DNA from: Numida meleagris
Lineage: Eukaryota > Chordata > Aves > Galliformes > Numididae
Assembly (NCBI RefSeq): GCF_002078875.1
Contig: NC_034410.1
Coordinates: forward strand, 44,686,053-44,750,052
Direction of reading: 5' to 3'
DNA length: 64,000 bases
The position numbers were made by a program, and so were the translations under genes. Below, piece after piece: positions 26,301 to 38,800 of this stretch; position 1 is the stretch's first letter, and each line of letters begins with the position of its first letter. The notes beneath the pieces were generated by a model. It did not search any database. It worked only from the letters and a program-made list of their open reading frames with translations, and was not told the DNA's origin.

Positions 26301-29300
26301 GAGCCCGTGTTCTCGTGCACAGGCACAAACACACCATCCCTTTTGTGCTGCACTGGTTGACGAGCATCAAACTTCCAAACAGCCCCAATTTCACCAGCGT
26401 GAAACGTCCTCTCTGTTAATGTACTGAGATTCCAGTATTACAGTTTCCACAGTGGAAGTTATGTTGATGCAGCAACACAACACCTTGCTACAATAAAGTT
26501 GAGTTTATAAAACTTTCACATTGCTTTGTCTCATTCTACCTACCAAATGGCTCATAACCAATACATGATTCCAGCAAACTGCAGCAGAGAGACTCCCCAA
26601 AGCTATAACAAAGTAGCACCTAATGGGGCAAAATATGCAACATGCTTATTATGGCAAGTCAGAATGCCTGGCTGTAAAGGTTTAATTGCAGAACTCACAA
26701 AGCCAAATTTTATGCTTGCGCTTAACGCTTCTTCAAATTCTCTCTCAACAAGCATCCCACAGACAAGTAAGAACAAAGCCCAGGACTACACAGGCCAGCC
26801 AAATTTCTCAAATGATACAGCCTAAAGCTGACAGGTAAAGATTCAGCTCCCACAGGCATGCCATTCCGGTTTAATTTCTCAGTACTGCTGTCCAAGTAAC
26901 TTAAATTTTTCCTTCTTCTCTGAATACAAAACACGAGTAAGATTTTCCTGGAAAATTTGATAAAAACTGCCACATCCTTAAGAGAAAAATCCAATTCCCC
27001 AACACCACCAGGCCATTCTTTTAATAATATCTACTAAGAATTGGGCATTTTTCACTGTGCCTCATTCTCCTACTTTGTGCAATGTGTCAGATTTGACATA
27101 CCTCCTGCTAATATTAAAGCATAATGAAACAAATACAGAATTAGAGCAGGAGTTCAGCTATGGAACAAACTGCTTGATGAGCAGCAGAATTACAGAGGTC
27201 TGCTTTCCTATGGATTTATGGGATGGGATGGCTCAGAAGACACTGGATACACATCTACAGACACAGAGGTATCTTAAAGCTTCACATGAAAAAATTCTTT
27301 CTTCGCTACAAGTGGCACAATATACATAGTATTTTATTTTCTTTTTTTTAGTATCACTGGTCAACTGTCATTCAACAAGTATCTCGTGGCAGCAGAAAAA
27401 AAATCTATGAAATATACAGCCTCTGGATTGGATTGATCTCACCTAACTTTACATATCTGAGTTCAACATACGTTTAGCAGAGATTCACCTCACCTTACAG
27501 CAGATCAGACTGCACACCTCACAAAGGCTAAACGAAGTGATTAGGTCACCTTTAGTTATCTAAAGCTACACGAAATGAACTAATTCACAAATGGGGAAAT
27601 GTATACACGCATATTCCTTTAATTTGTAGCAAACTCAAAACAAACAGAACAACAAAATGAAGCATCAGGTTCCACTGTGTCTATTCTCTCCAGTGGTCAG
27701 ATCAGCTAGTGCATCTCCCTCCACGAGTTACTGTGCAACAAAAGGTTAAAAGCTACTCTTCTTCATATACAAACAAACAGCAGAGGTTTGATAGCAACGC
27801 TATTAGAGAACTGCTGCTCACCTTCACCAATTTTCCATTGATCTCTGGTATGTCTCCGGCTTTCCGGTTATCTAGCATCCGTATTTCATAGGACTGACCT
27901 GTAAAGAAAAAAAAAATTATCAACAGAACAGTCAGACCACAAAGCCATCTCGTGCCTAATGCCCCTAAATTAGCCTTTGCTTCATACACAAGAATATCAG
28001 CACCTGAAACTTCTGTTTAAGAGATTTCTATAACAAGGTTCACTCCACAGTACAGGAATTAGTGCAACAACAAAGTGAATTTTTTCAATTCATGTAAAAC
28101 TAGAGATACTCCCAAAGCTTAAGTATTACATTTCACATTTGGTGCAAGTACTCTTTTCTTCTGGCAGTTTGGTTTTTTTGGTTCTGTTTTTCTTTGGTAT
28201 GCTTTGCTTTCCCAGGGAAAAAAAAAGCTTTAAATGCTTCATGCAAAATACATACCACTCTCCTATGTTTAACATTGTCCATTTACCTTTTGTCTTTGCA
28301 TCATCTGCAGAGGTTTTCTATGATTTCCAAATACAAGCCTTTTAAAGATTGTTACTATGAAGGGTTTTTTTATTTTGCTGTAACACAACTAGCCTATCTG
28401 GGTATACACTACATATATGCAGGCTTTCTTTACTCCAGCAACACTTGACTATCGATGACATAAAATATATATATAAAAATTAAATGCAGGTAGTGCAGCC
28501 GAGCAAACAACAGATCATTTCTACTCATGATCTCCCAGGCAACTACCCTGCCCACAGCAGGAGGGTTGGAACTAGGCCCCTTCCAACCCAAGCCATTCTG
28601 TGATTTAATCCAGCACTATTAATAAAATTTTGCAACTCTTTTCTCTGTTCATTGCTGTTTTGAAACGGAGAAAAAAAGAAATTTTTGAGACAAGGGGATA
28701 GTGGCATAGCATTGATTATTCCAGTCAAATCTACACTGAGTGCTATATATATGTTCTCTGCTCTTTCCTCAAGAACAGCCACAGAAGCAACTCAATGTAA
28801 GGTGCTACGAAATCTAACTGCCCAATGTTTAACACCCAAAATGTAGCAGTAGGCTCTTTCACAAAAGCAGTATAATGACTGAATGGTTAGGAAGAAACCT
28901 CTGGAGGTCCTCATCCAATCCCCTGCTCAAGCAGGGACATCCAGACCAACTTCTGAGTTAACTCCATGATTGGAGACTCCACAACCTCTATGGGCAACCT
29001 CTGCCAGTGCTCTGTCACCCACACAGTGCAGAAGGGTTTCCTGGTGTTCAGAGGGAGCCTCCTGCTTCAGTTTGTGCCCACTGCATCTTGCCTGCACACT
29101 GGCCACCACTGACAAGAGCCTGGCTCTTTCCTCTTTGTACCCTCCCTTCAGGTACATGAGATACCTCATGTACACGAGATAACTCCCAGCTCCCTCAGCC
29201 TTTCCTTACGGGTGAGGTGCTCCAGTCTCTTCATCATCTTCGTGGCCTTTTGCTGGACACTTTTCCGTACATCCACGTCTCTCTTGTACTGGGGAGCACA

Positions 29301-32300
29301 GAACTGGACACAGAATTTCAGGTCTGACCTCACCAGTTCTGAATAGAGGGGAAGGATCATCTCCCTTGACCTGCTGACGATACTTTGCCTAATGCAGCCT
29401 AGGACACCATCTGCCTTCTCTACTGCAAGGAAACACCACCATCACTCCAAGATCTGAACTTTTAACATCAGCCCTAGCTAAAAACCTTATCACTTAAAAT
29501 ATTCCATTAGCTATTCTCAGTAAAATACTTACTGACTGAGAATAAAGTCGGGGCATACTTAGGTATCCCTTAGGAAACATCATCATACCTTAACAGACAC
29601 AGCGAACATTCCCTTGGCTTCTGGTCACCTTGATCCAGTACGGTAAGATAATTATGAGACTGAAGAGGGCAACAGGTCTCTATAGTACTCCCTATTCACA
29701 ATCCCCTTGAAAACAATTTAAGCAAGTGAGGGATAATGGGGCTGAACTAGAAACCAGATAACTGAAGTAACCAGGATTAAAATTACTCCTTTTCTAGAGA
29801 ACTTATTCCAACTCATTATGCTAACATCTGCATCAGTACAGCTCCAGAGTATTGTAAAGTGCAACACAGGACTAGAACTATTAGGTCTCTACTTGAAACT
29901 GACTTCTGCGTAAAATGCGTCATCTCTCGAAACTATCTCACGATTAATATTAGTACATAGGGCTTGTACTAACAGCTAGAAGATACATTTAGGAAAAATT
30001 TTAATCTGAGTAGCAAATGTTTTTCTGCCTGAAGTATTAGCACAAAAGAGAAGTCGGACAACCGCTTGTTTCCGAATTTACTTAGAAAAAGTGTATACCA
30101 ACATCTTTATTTTTCAACGTCAGCAAGTTGCCTAGGACACTGCAAAACCAGAAAACAACTTCACAAGAAATCTTCCTATTAGCAGAGATTTTCAAGGCCA
30201 GATGAAACAATTACAGTTATTTCAGACAGTGGTACTCAAGTGGCAAGCTCTCCTCAGAAGTCAGATAGCACTTCTTTTATTTCAGCTTGCTATCTTGTGC
30301 TGGTTCCCCAGCGTGCTGAGCTGACCTTCAAGCGCTGCGTGGGCAGGGAGGCTGGATCCTGTCCCTGAAGAAAAAGCGTATTTCTACAGATACCACATCT
30401 TTCTAAACAGTGCCAAGCTGTACTGCTTACTCCTAAACAGAGCACACAGGGTACAAAAAGTGATTAAAAGAAGAGTAAGTCTGACTAAGCAAATTGCTGA
30501 ACTATGCAATCATGTGTTTGTGAGAAATGACTAATTGCCTCAAGAACTTCCAATACTCTCATTAGCAGACAAGTCAAGTAATGTTTAAGATATATTTAGA
30601 CAGACTTGCTGCTGCAAGATGAAGCACTTGGCAACTTTATTCACATGGAAAGCTCAAAATGATTCCCTGTCACCGTATCATTATGAAATTAGATACAATC
30701 TGCTCTCACAGATTTAAGGGGCCCAGTGTGCAGTGAAGCACTTTGAGGTACCAATGAAAATTCAGCAATGCGTATTTTAATGTACGTCCTCTCACCTGCA
30801 TGCTAAAGCAGCGCACTGCTCAGAGAAGCACCTGAGCTAAAAAGATGAAATGCACCAAAACACAGTAGGACGTGGAAAAGAAATGGTGTACCTTTTTTGT
30901 TCTTTTTCATATAAGCTGTGCTGAAGAATCATGCCTTTTAATTACAGAGCTGCCTATTGAGAGACTTTTAGTTGCAAGTACATAAAGAAAAATCAAACCC
31001 ACAAATCTAGGAACAGTGATCCTACAGTATTAGAGCTGGAGTAAGGCGATGGAGAGTGCGCGAAGGTTATCAATATAGCCCAAAAATTGTAAAATGATTT
31101 TGATAGCAGTTCAAAATACTAGCTGACTAAACTTAGGGCAGCAATGTCATTTCCAGAGGTGAGAGAGGTTTTATCACATATTATTTTATTCAGCAGTATG
31201 TGCTGTCTCTAGAAAGAAAGCCGTACTTTCATGCAAGTCAGACACAGGCTATGTAGAAAAAACAGCAAAACTCACATGAAATATCACATCTACTTTATTT
31301 CTGATTAACACAGACAAGACGAAAGTGAGACACACACAACTGGTAACTACAAAGGTAGTTGCACTTGTGTTTGTTTCAAGCATAAGACATCTAGCTATCC
31401 ACGTACTACATGGACAACACAAGATGGCTAACAAGTTACCCAGTCTCACTTGTTCAAAATGTGAAACAAATCCAGCTTTAAAATTTACGCCATAAGCTGC
31501 TTTGGTAGTTATGCCTGCAATACATGTATACCAACCTTGATTCAAGTATGTAAGAGTTTCATCGTATAATTTTACTGCTGGAGATGTCGCAGCACACATC
31601 ACATACTGGAAGGGTGGATGTTGGGCCTCATTTTCTGGTGGAAGGCTGGAATCTTCCTGTTTGAAAATAGGCAGTGCCAAAACATCACTGAAAAGAAAAA
31701 AAAACACAATAACTCTGTGAGACCGTTGGGCTTGTCTTGCCTGAAATTTAAGAACAACCAACTGAAAATCCTTCTCCCCATTTAATGTAATTTTATTTAA
31801 ACATAAATCCTGCTGACATTGAGTATTTTTCAGACTTTAATTGTTATTTGGCTTTACCACACTGAATAGTATAATAATGATTAAGCAGCAGATTCACAAG
31901 TTACAGACAGTGTATGCCACAATTTGCTTCGCTTACTGAATAAAATAAGACCGGCAAAATCTTGCGTTTCCAGTTTCTGAAGTATAAAGAGCAATCCATG
32001 CTGTCCACAGGCAGCAGTAAGAAACAGAACTTCACCACAACCAATGACACACTTTCTGCTTTCTACAGAATTAAATACTCTGTATTAGCTGCATATTAAT
32101 TTGGCATCTTTCTATACAGTAATAGGACATCACTTTCCAAAGAGATGAGTGAATTCTGTTCCAGGATAGCATTCTTCTGCCACTGAACTTCTGTTCACGA
32201 TTCAATTCCGATCGGCAGATCCACTAAGCCTTTTTCAAAGATGAGTTTCTAAACTGAAGTAAGATTTTTCACATCATCTCAGCTGTTCACTTTTTAATTC

Positions 32301-35300
32301 AAACGTATCTTTTATGTTTCTTTCCCTTCCATTTATTACAAACGTTAATTTAAGACCTTTAGATTTCTTTTACAAAATGTATTATCTGAAACGTGCTACT
32401 ATTTATTCTTTGTACTCCAAAGTTTTTGAAGTAAAATTATGTTTTGCCATCGCTCATTTCTGTTAGCGCCTGTTCTACTGGAAGGTAATTCTCACAGAGG
32501 CTTTACAGTCTCTCCCTGAAGTAACAACTAGACTTTCAAAGAGACATCCACACAGGTTCCTTGGTTCCTTTCCATCAGGAAGGAACCACAGGAGATGCTA
32601 CAAACGAAGGCACAAAGTCAGGAAGCTGTTCAAAAAAGCACTACAAGCCTGCTGGAGTGATGCCAGCCCCCCAAACCTGGAATCCAGAGGAGGCTGCATT
32701 CCCTTAACAAAGGTAAGAGTTCCTTTCTATAGACAAAAGTTGCCACATATCCAGAGGCAGGAGAGAAAATACCTTGGGTCAGTGGGCTACCATGTGAGAA
32801 TGAGTGGGAAGAAACAGGGAGGTGCTCCATGGTTGTGCAGAGGCAGCCCGACGCGGGAGGGAGCCCTGCCACAAGCAGGGAGAAGCACTGTCCCAAGATG
32901 GGACTTCAGCACCGGGAACCTGTGTTCGTGACACACTTTGGAACACTGAGCAGCAGTCAGTCCTTTTACGAAGAGGAACTTTAAAACGGAAAGAACATGG
33001 GAGCAATTAACGTGTTTAAAATACACACACATGAGAGCAGAAGTGCAATAAAGAAGGTATGCAAAGCATCTTGCCAAATGAAGAACCCGTGGCTCTCAAT
33101 GTCTGCAGTGCTTGCTTTCATGTAACACACAAAATTGAAAAGCAAGTCTCTCATCTACTTATGTAAAGCATCTTTCAAGCCCTTATCTGTAAACCACAGG
33201 TAGAAAATGAAAATGCATCTGGCTTATCTTAAGAACGTGTGCAGTGGTTAAGGAGCTAGTTAAACTAACAGACGAGGCACTGGAAGCCACCAAATACAAA
33301 CAGAAGACAAATTTAGTCAGCTAGAAACCTGCTTCATCTAATACTTGCAGAGCGGTAATGACTAACTGCTACTGCAGAGGAAGAAAAGATATCAAACTCC
33401 AACCCTACAATTTAGCTGTGAGGAACACACAAAAGCACATCCTTAAAAGCCTCCGCTCCAAAAAACGCTCCAGAAAATGGCACAAGTAAATACGAGAACC
33501 TGCAGAGATTTTCCCCACATAGAAGCATACATGCCTCTGATAAAGGAAAGTCGTCTGGGCACCAGCACGATCCAAAGGAAAAGAGAAGCCAACGCAATTC
33601 ACAACTACTTCCGAGACATGATGAAGCACCATTTCATTAACATTTAGGTTTGTTCGCTACAAGAATGGAATGTCAGCGTTCTCACATTCGAACACACACG
33701 TATGCCTATCTTGACAGAAATAAAAGCTGAGAGAGTCAATAAGGTACTAATAAAGTACTTCTAATCTAGGTTTTAAAGTGCCAGCGACAAAGAAACATGC
33801 CGATTTCAACCCAACTATTAAATCCTCTTAAAAAAGGAATTGAGAAATCAGCTCTGTCCCGCACTGATGAGGCAGCCCTGGCACCGCAGCACTGCAGCTG
33901 AGTACAGCCCAGCCCATTCCATTCAATGCCCATCGTTCAGCAATGCAGACGGTTTTCTGAGCACAGCTGGCATAAGGAATTCCTACCACATGGGCTGCAC
34001 TTTCCCTTCCCCCTCCAAACTATTTTGCAGGGCTACTAAGGGATCTCAACCAGCACGTAGCACAGCCTAACATGCAGCTACACAGCTGAGGGTGGTGGAA
34101 AATGTTACTATAGAGAAACCCCATCCCGCCAAACATAACCCGAGGGCAGGCACCATGAGTTATGCCCATCTCCCTCCTTATGCTTAGTAGAAGAAATAAC
34201 AATCGCTGAACTTCCATGCTTACCTAGGAAATCATCATAACCAGCATCCTTTAATCATCCTTCTACTCACTCACCTGGAGCAATTTTGTCAGCGTCAGCC
34301 CAACGCAGATTAGCGACGGGCCCTTCTCCTGCCAGCTCCACTCGTGTTGTCTAACACAGTGTGCGAGGCACAAAAGAGCAGCACTATTTTGCCAGTCACA
34401 AGGTTTGTTAGTCTCGCTAACATCACATGAAAAAGCAGACAAACGTTGGATGACCTATCAAGGTTTACTCTCCTGCTGGAAGGAACTCTGAGACAAATTT
34501 TTGAAGCTATTTGCACCAGTACGAGAAGTCTTGGGCTCTCACAATTTATTATTTAAAGCTTTCAAGTGAAAGCATTCTTTCCTCCTAAAGGAAGGAGTAA
34601 TTATTCCCAGAAAAACAGAATTAATCTTCATCACACCCCAAGAGCATGCTGCAAAAACCCCTGCAACACCCATCTGTAACTTCCCATGCTAGAGAAGCAC
34701 ATGTGAAGCTCTACCATACAAGAGCCGTGAGCTACACAAGAGGAAGCAAGGTGCACATCACAGCTTGAAGCACAACACCCAAGTTAGATGGATCACATGT
34801 GATAAGCTACCCCACTTTAAGTAGCCCACATGAATAAAGTACAGAAAAGCCAAGAAAAACATGAGTTAACTTTTTCCCATGCTTGTGAAATGCCTTGGCT
34901 GGCCACAAAAATTATCTTCCTTCCAAATTCAAAACCCTGCCTATTGATTTTATGGTCATAAAACAAAAGAACCACCTCCTGTCCTTACAAAAATAGGAAC
35001 TAGTATGTCATCAAAATTGCAAGTGACTCTCCATCAGTCACCTGCCTTATCTGCCTCTGGACCGTATGCTTTTGGGTGTGAGAGTACTAAAGCATCCAAG
35101 AACAGGTAGGTCTTTTGAAACTTTAAACCATGGTTTACAAGGGCAAATACCTTGAGAAAAATGTTTCTCAAGCACTATTTGAATAGGAGTTATGATTTGG
35201 AGTTAAGCTCTGCACTGTCAAGGTGTCTGAACGAGCAGTAGGAACATGTAAAGAAACAGGCTGACACTTCCTAATACTCTCCCTGCATCCAGAAAAGGAA

Positions 35301-35778
35301 ATTCAGTGTAAGAAGAGACCACCAGCAGTAGCTGCTGGGAAACAACTTTCTCTGACGTGACACAAGATGAATGAGAAAACAGGTGCAAACGTACTGCTGT
35401 GCTGGGAATCCTGCAAACCTTCATAATGGAAACTCAACTGCCTACAGACCTCAGGTTACGGGGAGTCCGGCAGAACACATCCACATACCACAACCCGACC
35501 ACCAAAACCTCTGTATTCCTGAACTCACGATGGAACCAAGGAGACGGCGTCTGACCAATGTTTGTTTACAGTCACAAATCCCCAGTTCTTCTCCAACACT
35601 GGGAAGCCAGGCAGCTGCTCCGATCTGCACCACCTACAGTACGGACTGCTGATAACACACAGCTAAGAGACCTGCTCTCAGTCCCTGCTCCTATTCACCA
35701 AGAGGGGTGAACACTGAATACAAGTACGGAGCTGAAGAGTCTTTTCCTCGACCTTTTGAAATGCATCGATGTATCCAG

Positions 35779-35809
<31 letters not shown>

Positions 35810-38800
35810 AAAAAAAAAAAAAAAAAAAAAAAGACGAAGGCAATGCACAGGCAGCACAAGGGGGAGAAAAAAAAAAAAGAAGGGGAAGAAAAAAACACCT
35901 AAAACAAAGAAAAAAAAGACTTTTTTTAACAATACTATATTGTTTAAAAAAGAAAAAAAAAAATCAGTGTCAGTGGTGTAGAACGAGATTTATCTTTCAA
36001 CACAGCCCCTGAACCACTTGCGACCAGAAACATTTTCTGTGGTGATAAAGGCTTAGGTTTGTGGATTTTGTTTCTCCCCGAATACCTATTTCCTGACAAA
36101 CACATACACACTTGTGTCTGCACACAGAATCAGGTTCCAAAGCTGATCAGTACATAACATTTTATTTTACAGAGTCCCGAAGTCAGTGAGAATTATTTTT
36201 TCTGCAGTGAAAGACAAAAGTAGAAGAGACTACAACACAAGTCTTCTGGTCTGTGATGTAGAGAACACTGCATTTATTTAAAAACAAAAACACTTTTCAG
36301 GACACCTTAAGCCAGCTCTCCTCTTAAAAAAGGAATATGTAACCGGTGGCAGAGTCTCAAAGCAGTGGGTAGTGTGTGGGGAACTGTAAGCAGTCACTCT
36401 GTCAGAAAGTAACAGGAGCCACAAGGGCAGCATGGCCTGAACCACAGAACTCAATTTCTTTCTTTCTGCATAGTGACTAGAAAGTTAGGATGCTTACTGT
36501 CACGACCCAGCCTTGTCAAACAGATGCCAATAACAGGATGTCAGAGACCCAGAAGTTGTGAGGTAACACCCTCTCTTCTTCACTTGAGAGCAAAACGATG
36601 AGCTGCAGGATAGCGGCTCCCTAACTCTATACAGATAACCTCAGCGGTTACTTCATGCTCAGCCTTGGAGGCGAGCTGGTGCACAACGTTCCCCGACCAT
36701 TCAAGGCCGTGGGCGGCTCCTCACGGCACAGCCAGGAAACCAAGCCTCCTGCAGCAGCCTTCCACTGCCAGCCGCTCAGCTCCCCACTGACACCCGGAGC
36801 TTTCCGAGGAGGCAGGAGAGTCAAACCAACCTCACATCCCAAAAAACGGAGGCCTGTCTGGATATTTTTCTTTTTTTTTTTTTTGTGGTCATTTGTGTGA
36901 GAATCATCATATTCAATTTAGCTTAATAAATTTCAGTTTTTAATCCGGAAATACGTACCAAAATAGCTGCACCTGAAATAATCAAGTTCCCTAAGGACAG
37001 CCCTTAATTTCCGCACCAGAAATGCCACTGGGATTGCAGGCACTTAAAGAAATCCATACATTGTGCTTCCAAATTACGCATAAAAATTCAATCATGGATA
37101 CTAAGGTACTTCATCTTGTATTTGTGCTCACTTAACTTAAATCAATTAATTCATCAAATCACTCAGATTAAATATGGAACTTCGCTAGAGAAATGGCAAG
37201 TAAATCCTCACGGTTCTCTTTGCAGTCAAACAGCCCCCATTTTCTAATAGTTCATACCAAAGGTTAGCGGTCCCCAAAATTATATATTATTGCTATGTTA
37301 TGAAGATAACATCTTTGGTCACGGATATTATGCCAGATAAGTGATAGGAAATCACCAGAAGAGTGAGTGCTGCTGTGCAACACCATCACTGCCTGTTTAA
37401 GTTAACAGCAATACTCAATGTTCACCATTGCTAAAGGTACTGATAGCTGTATTGAAATTCCTGGCTATAGGCTCACTGCCTGAATTAGAGAAAAAAAAAG
37501 TAGAAAAACGGAGTTTCAAGACCATAAAGAAATTCTGAGCACTATTTAAAGATAAATCTTCAGAGAAACTGTGTCCAGCCACCTTCCTTTAAAGAAATCC
37601 ACAATTACTGCTCACGAGCAGCCTTCTCACTAACAATAACCATACAGATAACACCAAATACTCTGTATCACGGCACAGGTATCAACTCAAGAAAGAACCA
37701 ACTACGTTACAAGCAATCCTGAGCAGGTAAAGCAGTCACCACATGCCAGTGTTCCTTAAAAATGCAAGGCCATAGAGCTGTAGAGGTTCTCCCAGAATTA
37801 TTTTCTTGGAAACATTTATTTTTCTTCTCTTACCCTTTTGCAAGGAAGTGACAAGCACACAGCTTCTGCTGGCATGAAGAGCCAAGACAGGAACATTTTC
37901 ACTCTCTGTTACACCACTTCCCTTAGTTTTCCCATCTGACATCACTATCAACTGAACAGGCCATCATTTCCCACTACTGTAACTTGAAAAATGCGTAAGA
38001 AATGCTTAAAATGCTGAAATCCCTCTGAGTCCTGCAAAGACTAGTTGCATTTAGGTGATCCCTTTAAGCTGTGTTCAAAGAATTAAGTTAGAATACAAGT
38101 ACATGTTGCCAAAACACTTTTAAGTGACTCATCAGAAATGCAAAGAGGGAGATATTACATTTAAAATTAACGTACATCTTCACTTACCAATGTTACTTTT
38201 TGTGAGCTATCTTTGACTGCGAGAACTCTTACTATAGTAATTCAAAATAAGCAAATGGAAACATCAATGTAACAAAAAAATGGGTGATATAACAACAACA
38301 CTGAAGTTCAAAAGTTTCAAGGAACTAAGCAGCGTGCGTTACTAGGAGGAGAAAACAACTCTATAAACAGAAAGGGAAATCTTTACAAAGCCCTCCCATT
38401 CAAACCTCAGGATTTCCATTCTAAAATAACCTAGAAAGAACTGGATCACAGTAAAGAATGAAGCACGTTTCTTTAACACAGGTGCACGTATTATCAATTA
38501 CTGTTTGCATGAGGGAAAGATAAACCAGAAAGCAAATGGTGAAAAGCCATCCAGGCAGCTGCCATACAGCCCCAGCGACCGGCACACCGCGCTGTGGGAT
38601 CAGCGTCTGCTTGGCACACACAAGAACGGGACAGAGGAAGAATCACCATCCGGAAGAGCTGAAGACACGCTCACGAGTATCCTCACCGAAAGAGGTGAAT
38701 CAGCTGGTTCTCTGAGTTGGCAAATTCTCACCGTTTTAATTTAAAAAAATAATAAAATCGAACACACGTTGCACCCAGTGCTTGCTGAGCGCACAATCCC

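Larger units (their letters stand above)
27899..31535 (-). other. UBP1 intron 2
   Basis: Contains two CR1 fragments (28547-28606 and 28878-29447). Otherwise no recognised gene or RNA. Confidence 0.6.

Noticed and set aside
35678..36012. Open frames encoding poly-Gly/Lys or poly-Pro/Phe
   Set aside because: They are translations of the G29A23 tract and purine-rich flank.
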